The notes under the pieces: model-generated | Databases searched by the model: none | What the model was told of the DNA's origin: nothing | The model's input: the letters and a program-made list of their open reading frames with translations, nothing else | Assembly: GCA_017412715.1 (NCBI GenBank) | Contig: JAFPWU010000022.1 | Coordinates: forward strand, 45,633-109,632 | Reading direction: 5' to 3' | Origin: Clostridia bacterium | GTDB lineage: Bacteria > Bacillota > Clostridia > Christensenellales > Aristaeellaceae | DNA length: 64,000 nucleotides | In this document: piece after piece, positions 8,769-16,861 of the stretch | Position numbering within the stretch: the stretch's first letter is position 1 | Layout of the letters: each line of letters opens with the position of its first letter | Made by a program: the position numbers and the translations under genes

Positions 8769-10594
8769 GCAGGGTCCGCCCCGGAGCCTTTCCCCGGGAG
8801 GTCTCCGGCCAGTCCCGCGGACAGCAGGATCAGAAGCGGCGCGCAGACCATCAGCGGGTAAACGTAGCGGGGAAGAACGCCGGGACCGAGGGCGATGGTG
8901 CCCGTGAGGAAAAGCAGGAAGAGCGGAAGCAGCAGCGCTTTCCGGCCCCTTCCCCGGAGCAGGATGCAGAGGCTCAGCAGGAGAAGGTCCACGTACAGGG
9001 CCGGAGCGAAGAGAAAGCGGAGCACGGGAACCCGGAGAAAGGCGTTCTCCGTAAAGAGCTTTTCCAGCAGGCGCTCCAGCGAAGGGAACAGGCTGTCGGG
9101 CCGGATCTGATATCCCGGCTTGATGTCCGTCGGCAGATAGCCCTGCCGGTTTCGGACGCCGTAAATCAGCGTATGGGATGTATCCTGAAGATCCCACAGC
9201 CCCTTGGACGTATACAGGAAAGCATCCGTGCAGACGGCGGGATACCGCAGGAACAGCCGGAGGCTCCCCCGGGCATATCCGATCAGATCCGCCCGGCTTT
9301 CCAGACGGAGGCATTTCTTCGTCCCGTCCGCCAGGGCGGGGGCGTATTCAAATTCTCCCAGGCTGTAGTAGGTATCCAGGAATTCCTCCGTTTCGGGATC
9401 CGGCGCTTCCGTCTTCTCCTGAACCCGTGCGGCCATCTGGCTGGGAATGCTGAACATCTCGGCTGCGAGGGCGGGCGTGGCGCGCAGAAGCGTCCCCAGC
9501 CCCCGGTCGGCGGCCATCCCAAGTACCGTGCCCGCCAGCAGCACCGCCAGGATCCGCCGCCATTGCCTTTCCCTGAGCCGGAAAAGGCATACCGCCATCA
9601 GGAGGAAGAAGCAGTATTTGGCGTTGTTCCGGAGGAGGACCACCAGCGCCAGCGCCGGAATCTCCGCCGCGATCAGCAGCCTTTTCCGCCCGGGCGGGCT
9701 GTCGGAGGCCAGGAGGAAGATCAGCCCCGCCAGCAGCACCGCGGCGGCGAACAGGGTATCCTTCGTAGTGCTGATCACCAGAATCGGATGAACCGGGAAT
9801 AACGCGAAAAACAGAAGGCTCAGGAAAAAGAACAGGGTGCTCCGCGTCCTCTGCCGGATGAAGGTACAGGCCAGGGCGAATACGGCGGAGCAGACCGCCG
9901 CCTGGACGGCGCTGGAAAGCAGGGGCGCAAGATTGGGATTCCCCTTTTCCAGAGCGAAACGGTAAAGGTTTCCCAGCAGCAGCGTATGCAGCAGGGGATG
10001 ATGCTTGCTGTAGACCCCGGTAAGGACCTGATCCACCTGCCAGGGATCGTAATTCCACAGCCCGGGGGCGTAGGCCATCCATACGGGCAGCCAGCAGAGA
10101 AGCATGAGGGCCAGGGAAAAGAAAAAACAGGCCGCGGGACGACCGGACAGGAACGGAACCTTCCGGGGCAGACGGCCCTCCGGGGATGCGTCCGCTTTTT
10201 CCCGCAGCGCCCATCGGGTCAGGATCCGGCAGAAAAGGCGCAGCAGCCGGCTGGCCGGCACCGTCAGAATCCCGGCGCAGAAAAGCCATTCCAGCACGTC
10301 CGAAAAGGTCATGACGGCCAGGGAGATGTTCCGGTCGAAGAGGACGCCCAGGGCCGCGCCGGCGGCTATGAAAAACGCAAGGGCCAGCTCCGTCGGCCGG
10401 GGCAGGATCCGTTCCGGGGGGAAGGCGGTGAAACGGAAAAAGAAAAAGAGCAGAATTCCGCGGAAGGCCCAGATGAGGGGGGCTTCCCGGGGCTGCCCGT
10501 CCAGAAGGAGCCAGGCGGAGAGAAGGGTCAGCGCCGCCCACAACAAAGCGGAAAGGGTTTTGCCGCTTTTCACGCGCCGCGCCCATTCGCCCAT
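8744..10594 (-). CDS. DUF6020-like polytopic membrane protein (copy 1)
   Basis: A 616-residue protein with many membrane spans. The middle block PGLWNYDPWQVDQVLTG followed by KHHPLLHTLLLG is characteristic of DUF6020-like membrane proteins, where an acidic loop motif and an HHP motif precede an HPI...TKD segment. The 42543-44525 protein carries the same order of motifs (MGDTLSI, NQHHPALYT, TKDSCY). The start at 10594 has AAGGAGG 8 bases upstream; two further ATGs up to 10636 lack one. This is the first gene of a four-gene minus-strand run, driven by the promoter at 10627-10655. The function is inferred to be surface-polymer glycosylation; no chemistry is visible. Confidence 0.72.
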   Translation of the reverse strand: MGEWARRVKSGKTLSALLWAALTLLSAWLLLDGQPREAPLIWAFRGILLFFFFRFTAFPPERILPRPTELALAFFIAAGAALGVLFDRNISLAVMTFSDVLEWLFCAGILTVPASRLLRLFCRILTRWALREKADASPEGRLPRKVPFLSGRPAACFFFSLALMLLCWLPVWMAYAPGLWNYDPWQVDQVLTGVYSKHHPLLHTLLLGNLYRFALEKGNPNLAPLLSSAVQAAVCSAVFALACTFIRQRTRSTLFFFLSLLFFALFPVHPILVISTTKDTLFAAAVLLAGLIFLLASDSPPGRKRLLIAAEIPALALVVLLRNNAKYCFFLLMAVCLFRLRERQWRRILAVLLAGTVLGMAADRGLGTLLRATPALAAEMFSIPSQMAARVQEKTEAPDPETEEFLDTYYSLGEFEYAPALADGTKKCLRLESRADLIGYARGSLRLFLRYPAVCTDAFLYTSKGLWDLQDTSHTLIYGVRNRQGYLPTDIKPGYQIRPDSLFPSLERLLEKLFTENAFLRVPVLRFLFAPALYVDLLLLSLCILLRGRGRKALLLPLFLLFLTGTIALGPGVLPRYVYPLMVCAPLLILLSAGLAGDLPGKGSGADPAEAPHKCP

Positions 10595-10626
10595 CCTGCC
10601 CGCCTCCTTATGTTTCATTCCCGGAA

Positions 10627-10655
10627 AGTATACCACAGGCGCCCATCAGATGCAA
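10627..10655 (-). promoter_or_regulatory. SigA-type promoter for the 10594-3525 minus-strand run
   Basis: Read on the minus strand, TTGCAT (10655-10650), a 17-base spacer and TATACT (10632-10627) lie just upstream of the AAGGAGG-led start at 10594. Confidence 0.6.
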
Positions 10656-10687
10656 TCAAACCGGCCGCGGCGGAATCCCGAAAAGGA

Positions 10688-10716
10688 TGGACAGGACGGG
10701 AGAAAAATGGTAGTAT
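10688..10716 (+). promoter_or_regulatory. SigA-type promoter for the acyltransferase gene
   Basis: TGGACA (10688-10693), a 17-base spacer and TAGTAT (10711-10716) sit about 40 bases ahead of the start at 10758. It is divergent from and close to the promoter at 10627-10655. Confidence 0.5.
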
Positions 10717-10757
10717 CAGCCCATGGGGCGGCAATGCCTCAGGCAAGGAGATTCCTC

Positions 10758-11717
10758 ATGAAAGAAAACCGCTTCCTCTACTTCCTGAAAGGCATCGGCT
10801 GCATCGCGGTGGTCTTTATTCATGTGCCGTTTCCGGGAACCCCGGGGAGCGTCATCAAGCAGCTCTGCGCCTTCGCGGTTCCGGTTTTTCTGATGAGCTC
10901 GGGATATTTCGCGGTGGGGATCCGGGAAGATCAGGCCCTGAGGCGGCTGAAGAAGACGGCGCAAATGCTGCTGTATGGGCTGGCGGCCTCCCTCCTGGTC
11001 ACCCTGGTCCGGGAAATCCGGCGGGGATCGGCGGAGGCCTGGCTGGCGGCGCATCTTTCCTGGAGGACGCTGGGGAAGGCGCTGATCTTCTGCACGGTGG
11101 ACTTCGCGGTGCCCCTCTGGTACCTGATCGCCATGTGCGAGGTGTGGGCCCTGTGGCTGCTGGTCATCCGGAAGGGGAAACAGCGGGCGGCCCTTTCGCT
11201 GATCCCGGTGCTGAACGCCGCGCGCATTTTTCTGTCGGTGTACTGCAAAACCAGGAGGGTGGACTGGTTCTGGGAGATTAATTTCCTGACCACGGCGCTG
11301 CCCTGGTTCCTGATCGGATACTGGATCCGGGAGAATGAGGACCGGGTCCGGGGCTGGGGGGACGGATCCCTCTGGGCCGCGATGGCCGGGGGAGCGCTCC
11401 TCTCCCTGATCCCGGTTCTGTTCCATACCCGCATCCGGTTTTCTGTACTGGGAGACGTGCCCTATGCCGTCAGCCTGTTTATCCTGGCCGTGAAGCATCC
11501 GGACCGGCGGATCAGCGGGTGGGCGGAAGGCATCGGGAAGCATCTGTCCGCGGGGGTCTATCTGCTGCACGGCCCGGCGGACGCGGTGGTCCTGTGGATG
11601 GCCTCCAGGGCCGTCGGGACGGAGGGAATCTACGCCCGGATTCATCCCCTGCTGGTGGCGCTTTGCGCGCTTGCGGCCGCCGGGATGATCCGGATCATCT
11701 TCCCCCGAAAACGCTGA
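10758..11717 (+). CDS. Acyltransferase-3 family membrane protein (polysaccharide O-acylation)
   Basis: A 319-residue protein with about ten membrane spans. The N-terminus (NRFLYFLKGIGCIAVVFIHV) has the family pattern: an early basic/aromatic segment, then a His on the first span that is the expected active-site residue. Next comes PVFLMSSGYF, also typical. Acyltransferase-3 proteins transfer acetyl or other acyl groups to sugars or lipids at the membrane. The start at 10758 has AAGGAG 7 bases upstream. It has its own promoter and stands ahead of the AlgJ/AlgI-like pair, so it is a second route for acylating the same surface polymer. Its C-terminus and stop are formed by a GAAAACGCTGA sequence resembling the ends of the dispersed elements. 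Confidence 0.85.
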   Translation: MKENRFLYFLKGIGCIAVVFIHVPFPGTPGSVIKQLCAFAVPVFLMSSGYFAVGIREDQALRRLKKTAQMLLYGLAASLLVTLVREIRRGSAEAWLAAHLSWRTLGKALIFCTVDFAVPLWYLIAMCEVWALWLLVIRKGKQRAALSLIPVLNAARIFLSVYCKTRRVDWFWEINFLTTALPWFLIGYWIRENEDRVRGWGDGSLWAAMAGGALLSLIPVLFHTRIRFSVLGDVPYAVSLFILAVKHPDRRISGWAEGIGKHLSAGVYLLHGPADAVVLWMASRAVGTEGIYARIHPLLVALCALAAAGMIRIIFPRKR

Positions 11718-11736
11718 TTTGTTCCGGCCCCGCGCG

Positions 11737-11766
11737 TTGACAAGGGGGAACGGGGTTCGGTATAAT
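11737..11766 (+). promoter_or_regulatory. Perfect-consensus SigA promoter
   Basis: TTGACA (11737-11742), an 18-base spacer and TATAAT (11761-11766) lie about 95 bases before the AlgJ-like gene. Both boxes are perfect, making it the best match in the non-rRNA part of the window and suggesting strong constitutive expression of the O-acetylation pair. Confidence 0.8.
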
Positions 11767-11861
11767 GCAGGGGGCTCCCGGAGACCGTTTTTCATGAACA
11801 GGAGCGGTGCGCTGTCCGGGACTTATTTTTATCGGAAAAAGGCCGACGCGGGAGGCATAGC

Positions 11862-13421
11862 ATGCGTTTCAGATTCACCGGGAAGCAGGCGGTTCGGGCA
11901 GGAGGCTGCGTCCTTTTCTGTCTGATTGTCTGCGCGGTGACGTTCCTGAACAGGACCCTGATTCTGGAACCGGCGGCGGATTTCCTGCGGGGAAGCAGCT
12001 TTGAGGAAGCGAAAAATACCCTGGAGAAAAACCTTCTGGGGGAACGGCTCCGGGGCCGGGATGAGCTGCTGAGCCTGAACGGAGGATACGCCGGGCTCCA
12101 GGGACGCACGCTGTACAACAATGTGCAGCGGATGACCAACGGGATGCTGGCCTCGCCCACAGAGACCCTGGAGGATACGGAAAGCTTTGTAAACAGCCTG
12201 GACCGGTTTTACCGGTTCCTGGAGGGGAGGGGGATTCCCTTCCTGTTCGTGCTGGCGCCCTATAAGCAGCCTACGGAGGAAAGCCTTCTTCCCCCGGGGG
12301 TGACGGACCGGACCAATGAAATCGCGGACCGGACCCTGGAAATGCTCTCGGAGCGAAACGTTCCCTTTCTGGACCTGCGGGAGAGCATGAGCCGCACGGC
12401 GGAGCAGGTGGAAAAATTTTTTTACCGGACGGACCATCACTGGAACGCGGAGGGGTCCTTTTTGGCGTTTCAGCAGATCATGGAGGCCGTCCGGGCCTGG
12501 TTCCCGGATACGAAAACCACCTGGGCGGACGCTTCCCGGTGGGAGAAATATGTCCTCCCCCGCTGGTGGCTCGGCAGCCAGGGGAAAAGGGTCGGGCCCC
12601 TGTACGCAGGGGTGGAGGATCTGGACTGGTATCTTCCCGCCTTTGAAACGGAGATGACCCGGTATTCCCCGGGCATCTGGGCCTTTAAGGGCACCTTCCG
12701 GGAGACCAATATCCGGGACTGGTACCTGGAATACTCCGACTATATGAAGCTGAACCACTATTTCCGCTATCTGGGGGGAGGGTACGCCCTGACCTATCAC
12801 CGGAACACCGGCGCGGAAAACCGGAGGAAGCTGCTGATGATCGGAGACAGCTTCAAGCATCCCGTGGAGGCTTTTCTGAGCACGGAGTTTACCGCAGTGG
12901 ACGTGCTGGACCCCCGCCAGTACGGCATGATGTCGGAGGCGGACTATGTGAGGCTGAACCCTCCGGACATGGTCCTGGTGATGAACTTCCCCGGAACCCT
13001 GTGGGATCAGGGCTTCTCCAATCTTGGCGCGGGCGGAGGGGATCCGGTGATCGTCGGGGAATCCTTCCGGGAGGAGCTGAAGGTTCCCGCCGGGGATTCC
13101 GGCTATCAGACCCTTCCGATCCGGCTGGAGGCTGGGAAAAGCTATATCCTGACCCTGGAGGGGATCCAGGCGGAGGGCGGGACGCCGGTGGGAGCGAACG
13201 TGATGCTCTGCGACGGGGATAACGTGGCGGATCAGACCATCTTTGATCTGGACTACGGCCGCGAGTTCGGATTCAGCTGGGGGTTCCGGGTTCCCGGGGA
13301 CGGGGGGGAAGGCGCGGCCTATGAGCTCCGCTTTTACCCCGGGATCGCCGGGGATGAGGCGGGCACGGATCTGATCTATCAGGGAATCCGGATTCAGGAG
13401 GTCCTGCTTCCGAAAGAATAG
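11862..13421 (+). CDS. AlgJ/AlgX-like O-acetyltransferase component (DHHW/SGNH type)
   Basis: A 519-residue protein with an N-terminal membrane anchor (about residues 8-27) and an extracytoplasmic SGNH-like domain. TDHHWN lies at D191-H192-H193-W194 and the serine motif at G328-D-S330-F. These supply the Asp, His and Ser expected of AlgJ/AlgX proteins, which pass acetyl groups delivered by an MBOAT partner to exported polysaccharide. A C-terminal domain of about 110 residues (from about 400) may bind the polymer. The gene lies 42 bases upstream of an AlgI-like MBOAT gene, the classic pairing. The start has GGGAGG 6 bases upstream and a perfect-consensus promoter. Its paralog at 5071-6660 differs at the GDSF glycine. 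Confidence 0.88.
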   Translation: MRFRFTGKQAVRAGGCVLFCLIVCAVTFLNRTLILEPAADFLRGSSFEEAKNTLEKNLLGERLRGRDELLSLNGGYAGLQGRTLYNNVQRMTNGMLASPTETLEDTESFVNSLDRFYRFLEGRGIPFLFVLAPYKQPTEESLLPPGVTDRTNEIADRTLEMLSERNVPFLDLRESMSRTAEQVEKFFYRTDHHWNAEGSFLAFQQIMEAVRAWFPDTKTTWADASRWEKYVLPRWWLGSQGKRVGPLYAGVEDLDWYLPAFETEMTRYSPGIWAFKGTFRETNIRDWYLEYSDYMKLNHYFRYLGGGYALTYHRNTGAENRRKLLMIGDSFKHPVEAFLSTEFTAVDVLDPRQYGMMSEADYVRLNPPDMVLVMNFPGTLWDQGFSNLGAGGGDPVIVGESFREELKVPAGDSGYQTLPIRLEAGKSYILTLEGIQAEGGTPVGANVMLCDGDNVADQTIFDLDYGREFGFSWGFRVPGDGGEGAAYELRFYPGIAGDEAGTDLIYQGIRIQEVLLPKE

Positions 13422-13463
13422 CGCCGGGGCCTGGGGCCGCGGAGAGAGAGGCGACAGGAAAAG

Positions 13464-14900
13464 ATGCTGTTTTCAAGCATGGAGTTTGTTTTTGTCTTTC
13501 TGCCGATCGTCATGGGGGTTAACCTGCTGCTGCGGGGAAGGGCAAGAAATTACTGGCTGCTGCTGTGCAGCCTGCTTTTCTACGCCTGGGGAGAGCCCTC
13601 CTTCGTCCTGGTGATGATCGGGTCCATCCTGCTGAATTACCTGCTGGCCCTGGCCATTTCCCGGCAGGAGGGCCGGCCGGGGCGGAGGAAAGCTCTGCTG
13701 ATCCTGGATATCGTCTGCAATCTGTCCCTGCTGTTCGTCTTCAAATATCTGAATTTTGTCACCCGGACGGTCCGGGGTTGGTTCCCCGCGCTGGTGCCGC
13801 TGATTCCGGAAACCTCCATCGCGCTGCCCATCGGGATCTCCTTTTTCACCTTCCAGGCCCTGAGCTATGTGATCGATGTCTACCGGGGCGTAAAGGCCCA
13901 GAAGAACCCGGCGTATCTGGGACTGTATATTTCCCTCTTTCCCCAGCTGATCGCCGGGCCCATCGTCCGGTATACCACCGTGGCGGACCAGATTGAACAC
14001 CGGAAAATCACCGCCGCGGGCTTTTCGGAGGGCTGCCTGTTCTTCCTTCGGGGCTTCAATAAGAAGATCCTGCTGGCCAACGTGCTGTCGGAGCTGGCGG
14101 ATCTGGCCTTCGGCTCCGGGGAGCTGACCGTGGGCATGGCCTGGCTGGGCGCCCTGTGCTATATGCTGCAGATCTACTTCGATTTCGGCGGCTATTCGGA
14201 GATGGCCATCGGCCTGGGAAAAATGCTGGGATTCGAGTTTGAAAAGAACTTCGATTATCCTTATATCTCCGGAACCGTGACCGAGTTCTGGCGCAGGTGG
14301 CATATTTCCCTGGGCAGCTGGTTCCGGGACTATGTCTATTTTCCCCTGGGAGGCTCCCGGGTAAAATCCAAAGCGCTGCTGGTGCGGAATCTGTTCGTGG
14401 TCTGGCTGCTGACGGGCATCTGGCACGGCGCGGAGTGGACCTTTCTGCTGTGGGGGCTGATGTACGGGGCGCTGATCACGGCGGAGAAGCTGAACGATCT
14501 TCCCCGGAAGCTGAAGGCGCCGGGGCGCGGATGGGAGAGGGGCCTGTATCGGGGCTTCACCCTGCTGGTGGTCCTCCTGGGCTGGGTCCTGTTCCGGGCG
14601 GAAAATCTCGGCCAGGCAGGGGCCTATCTGCAGACCATGTTCGGCCTGAACGGCAGGCCCTTCGCCGATGACTCCGTGCTGTTCTACCTCCGGGATTACC
14701 GGACGGTGCTGGCCGCCGGCATCCTCTGCGCCACCCCGATCTTCAGATGGCTGCGGGAGAAGATCTCCGGGGAAGGGGAAGGGGCCCGGGCCGCCGCTGC
14801 GGAGGCGGTCGCCTGGATCTTCCAGCTGGCCCTCTTCCTCTGCAGCGTGGGCGCCCTGCTGATGGGCGCGCACAACCCCTTCATCTATTTCAATTTCTGA
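13464..14900 (+). CDS. MBOAT-family acyltransferase (AlgI/DltB-like)
   Basis: A 478-residue polytopic protein. The N-terminus MLFSSMEFVFVFLPIV and the FYAWGEP segment are typical of the AlgI/DltB group. The conserved active-site histidine is seen in GIWHG at H321, following LLTGIWHGAEWTFLLWGL, and the FDFGGYSEMAIG segment is also canonical. MBOAT proteins carry acyl groups across the membrane and hand them to an extracytoplasmic acceptor protein, here the AlgJ-like product just upstream. The length is normal for the family. The ribosome site is weak (ACAGGAAAAG) and translation is probably helped by the upstream gene. The TGA stop is followed at once by GGAAGCGCTGA, an end sequence of the dispersed element. 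Confidence 0.92.
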   Translation: MLFSSMEFVFVFLPIVMGVNLLLRGRARNYWLLLCSLLFYAWGEPSFVLVMIGSILLNYLLALAISRQEGRPGRRKALLILDIVCNLSLLFVFKYLNFVTRTVRGWFPALVPLIPETSIALPIGISFFTFQALSYVIDVYRGVKAQKNPAYLGLYISLFPQLIAGPIVRYTTVADQIEHRKITAAGFSEGCLFFLRGFNKKILLANVLSELADLAFGSGELTVGMAWLGALCYMLQIYFDFGGYSEMAIGLGKMLGFEFEKNFDYPYISGTVTEFWRRWHISLGSWFRDYVYFPLGGSRVKSKALLVRNLFVVWLLTGIWHGAEWTFLLWGLMYGALITAEKLNDLPRKLKAPGRGWERGLYRGFTLLVVLLGWVLFRAENLGQAGAYLQTMFGLNGRPFADDSVLFYLRDYRTVLAAGILCATPIFRWLREKISGEGEGARAAAAEAVAWIFQLALFLCSVGALLMGAHNPFIYFNF

Positions 14901-14914
14901 GGAAGCGCTGACGG

Positions 14915-15118
14915 ATGCTGCTCAGCCTCAGCATTGGCGAGGAGGACCGGAAGGCCACCCTGGACATCATGCATGTGATCACCAGATGGGGGCTGCTGTT
15001 CATTCTCGGGGTGGCGGTGGTCCTGAGCCTGTCGGCGGAGCCGCTGACCCGGGGCATCTCCCAGGAAATCCGGTATAAAAACGTGCTGGGGCTGAATGTG
15101 CTGATGATTCGGATTTGA
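14915..15118 (+). pseudogene. Remnant resembling a MATE-type transporter fragment
   Basis: A 67-codon frame whose product (LSIGEEDRKATLDIMHV, then a hydrophobic span and AEPLTR) resembles the cytoplasmic loop plus following span of MATE-family exporters. There the G-x-GDR-like loop precedes a membrane segment ending in P-L-x-R. Only one such segment is present, followed by unrelated residues, so this looks like a leftover piece and not a working gene. It lacks a good ribosome site and is overlapped at its end by the promoter of the next gene. A short genuine membrane peptide is the alternative. The family assignment is from pattern memory only. Confidence 0.35.
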
Positions 15119-15143
15119 TGAACAGGCCAAAAGAGGATATAAT
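15115..15143 (+). promoter_or_regulatory. SigA-type promoter for the HAD-UbiA operon
   Basis: TTGATG (15115-15120), a 17-base spacer and TATAAT (15138-15143) lie about 50 bases before the HAD start at 15193. The -35 box overlaps the end of the transporter-like remnant. Confidence 0.7.
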
Positions 15144-15192
15144 AGCGGGTATGACGCCGGCGGAATGCCGGATGGAGAGAGAAGGGGCGGGG

Positions 15193-15834
15193 ATGGACAG
15201 GACAGCGGCAAAATGCGCGATTTTCGACGTGGACGGCACCCTGTACTTTCAGCGCCCCGTCCGGAAGGGGATGGCCCTCCGGCTGGCGGGCTATTTTCTG
15301 ACCCACCCCTGGAGATGGAAGGAGCTGCTGGGAATCTATTATTTCCGGAAGCTCCGGGAGACCGAGGCGGGGCGGACGGCAGCCCTGGAGGAGCAGATCC
15401 GCGGGGCGGCCCGGCGGGCCGGGGTGAAGCAGGAGGAAAGGCTGAAGCGGGCGATCCAGCGGTGGATGTTCGAGGAGCCCCTGTCCCTGATCCGGCGGCA
15501 CGCCAACGAGCCGCTGCTGCGGCTGCTTCGGGAGATGCGGGCCGCGGGAACCCGGGTGATCATCTATTCGGATTATGCCCCGGAGCAGAAGCTGGAAGCC
15601 CTGGGGGTGTCCGCGGACGCGGTCTATTATCCAGGCCGGGGGGGAATCGAGGAACTGAAGCCCTCCCGCAGGGCCATGGAGACGATCCTGAAAACGGAAC
15701 GGGTCAACCCGGAACATTGCGTCTTTTTCGGGGACCGGCCGGAGCGGGACGGAAAAAGCGCCGCGCTGGCGGGCATCAGGTTCCTGCACGTGGGAAGCGA
15801 CGGAACCTGGCGGGAAGAAACGGAAATCGGATAA
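15193..15834 (+). CDS. HAD-superfamily phosphatase
   Basis: A 213-residue cytoplasmic protein. HAD motif I is FDVDGT with the nucleophile and acid at D12 and D14. Motif II is the serine in VIIYSDY, motif III is supplied by a lysine around EELKPS, and motif IV is FFGDRPERD. This fits a small-molecule phosphatase. It lies 15 bases upstream of a UbiA-family prenyltransferase. In actinobacteria a phosphatase beside a UbiA enzyme turns polyprenyl-phosphoryl-5-phosphoribose into polyprenyl-phosphoryl-ribose, so the same job is a reasonable inference. The ATG at 15193 is preferred because the acidic motif then falls at the usual distance from the N-terminus; ATGs at 15172 and upstream would add an atypical extension. 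Confidence 0.85.
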   Translation: MDRTAAKCAIFDVDGTLYFQRPVRKGMALRLAGYFLTHPWRWKELLGIYYFRKLRETEAGRTAALEEQIRGAARRAGVKQEERLKRAIQRWMFEEPLSLIRRHANEPLLRLLREMRAAGTRVIIYSDYAPEQKLEALGVSADAVYYPGRGGIEELKPSRRAMETILKTERVNPEHCVFFGDRPERDGKSAALAGIRFLHVGSDGTWREETEIG

Positions 15835-15849
15835 GAGGGAGATATACGG

Positions 15850-16794
15850 ATGAAACTGCAGGGAGCGAAGAAATATATACGGATCATGCGGCCGGATCAC
15901 TGGATCAAACAGCTGTTCATCCTGCCGGGGGTGGCTTTCGCGCTGTTCATGATTCCCTCGGCGGGGATCGGGAGCCGCCTGCCTCAGCTGATTCTGGGCT
16001 TTTTTTCCACCTGCCTGATCGCCTCGGCGAATTATGTGATCAATGAATGGCTGGACCGGGAGTTTGACCGGTATCATCCGGTCAAGAAGCACAGGAGCGT
16101 GGTGGAGCAGGGGGCGGATCCCCGGATCGTGTACGGGATGTACGCGGTGCTGACCCTGGCGGGCCTGGCCCTGGCCTGGATGGTGGGGACGCCCTTTGTC
16201 TACATGGAAATCTGGCTCTGGGTCATGGGCATTCTGTACAATGTGAAGCCGGTCCGGACGAAGGACATCCCCTTCGTGGACGTGCTGACCGAATCCATCA
16301 ATAACGCGATCCGGCTGCTGATCGGCTGGTTTATCGTGACGGACCGGTTCTTTCCCCCGGTCAGCCTGGTGCTGGGATACTGGTTCGCCGGGGCGTTCCT
16401 GATGGCGACCAAGCGGTTCTCGGAGTATCGGATGATCGGCGATCCGAAGCTGGCGGGCCTGTACCGGAAATCCTTCCGGAAATATACGGAGCGGAGCCTG
16501 CTGCTTTCCTCCTTCTTCTATGCCATGTGCTCCACCATGTTCCTGGGCATCTGCCTGATCAAGTATAATGTGAATCTGATTCTGCTGATGCCCTTCCTGA
16601 TTGGGCTGTTCTGCTATTATTTCATGATCAGCTACAAGGAGGATTCCGCGGCGCAGAAGCCGGAGAAGCTTTTCCGGGAAAAGGGCCTGATGCTCTATGT
16701 GGGGCTGCTGCTGATCCTGTTTGTGGTGCTGCTGCGGGTCAGAATTCCCATGCTGGATCAGTTTACCGCCACGGAGCTGATCCCGATCCGGTAA
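15850..16794 (+). CDS. UbiA-family prenyltransferase (copy 1, variant motif)
   Basis: A 314-residue protein with about eight membrane spans. The N-terminal IRIMRPDHWIKQLFILPG resembles decaprenyl-phosphate phosphoribosyltransferases. The first Asp-rich motif is present as N65-E66-W-L-D69-R-E-F-D73, so Glu replaces the usual Asp after Asn. The second motif region is LYNVKPVRTKDIPFVDV. Such enzymes join a phosphorylated sugar to a polyprenyl phosphate at the membrane. The gene shares an operon with the HAD phosphatase (15 bases upstream) and a GT39-like gene downstream. A more canonical paralog lies at 53091-53948. The substrate may differ from PRPP given the changed motif. Confidence 0.82.
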   Translation: MKLQGAKKYIRIMRPDHWIKQLFILPGVAFALFMIPSAGIGSRLPQLILGFFSTCLIASANYVINEWLDREFDRYHPVKKHRSVVEQGADPRIVYGMYAVLTLAGLALAWMVGTPFVYMEIWLWVMGILYNVKPVRTKDIPFVDVLTESINNAIRLLIGWFIVTDRFFPPVSLVLGYWFAGAFLMATKRFSEYRMIGDPKLAGLYRKSFRKYTERSLLLSSFFYAMCSTMFLGICLIKYNVNLILLMPFLIGLFCYYFMISYKEDSAAQKPEKLFREKGLMLYVGLLLILFVVLLRVRIPMLDQFTATELIPIR

Positions 16795-16861
16795 GGAGAC
16801 AAAAAATATCAGCGCTTCCTGCGGGTCAGGCCGCAGGGCCGAAGGGGAGGCTGTCCGGGGG

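Noticed and set aside
6891..8861. A 656-codon plus-strand open frame opposite the DUF2142-like gene
   Set aside because: Low-complexity Gln/Gly/Pro/His composition, no ribosome site, and full overlap with a well-supported membrane-protein gene.
14915..15118. Part of the downstream MATE gene at 26092
   Set aside because: That gene is complete, on the other strand and of different composition, so the remnant is not a displaced piece of it.
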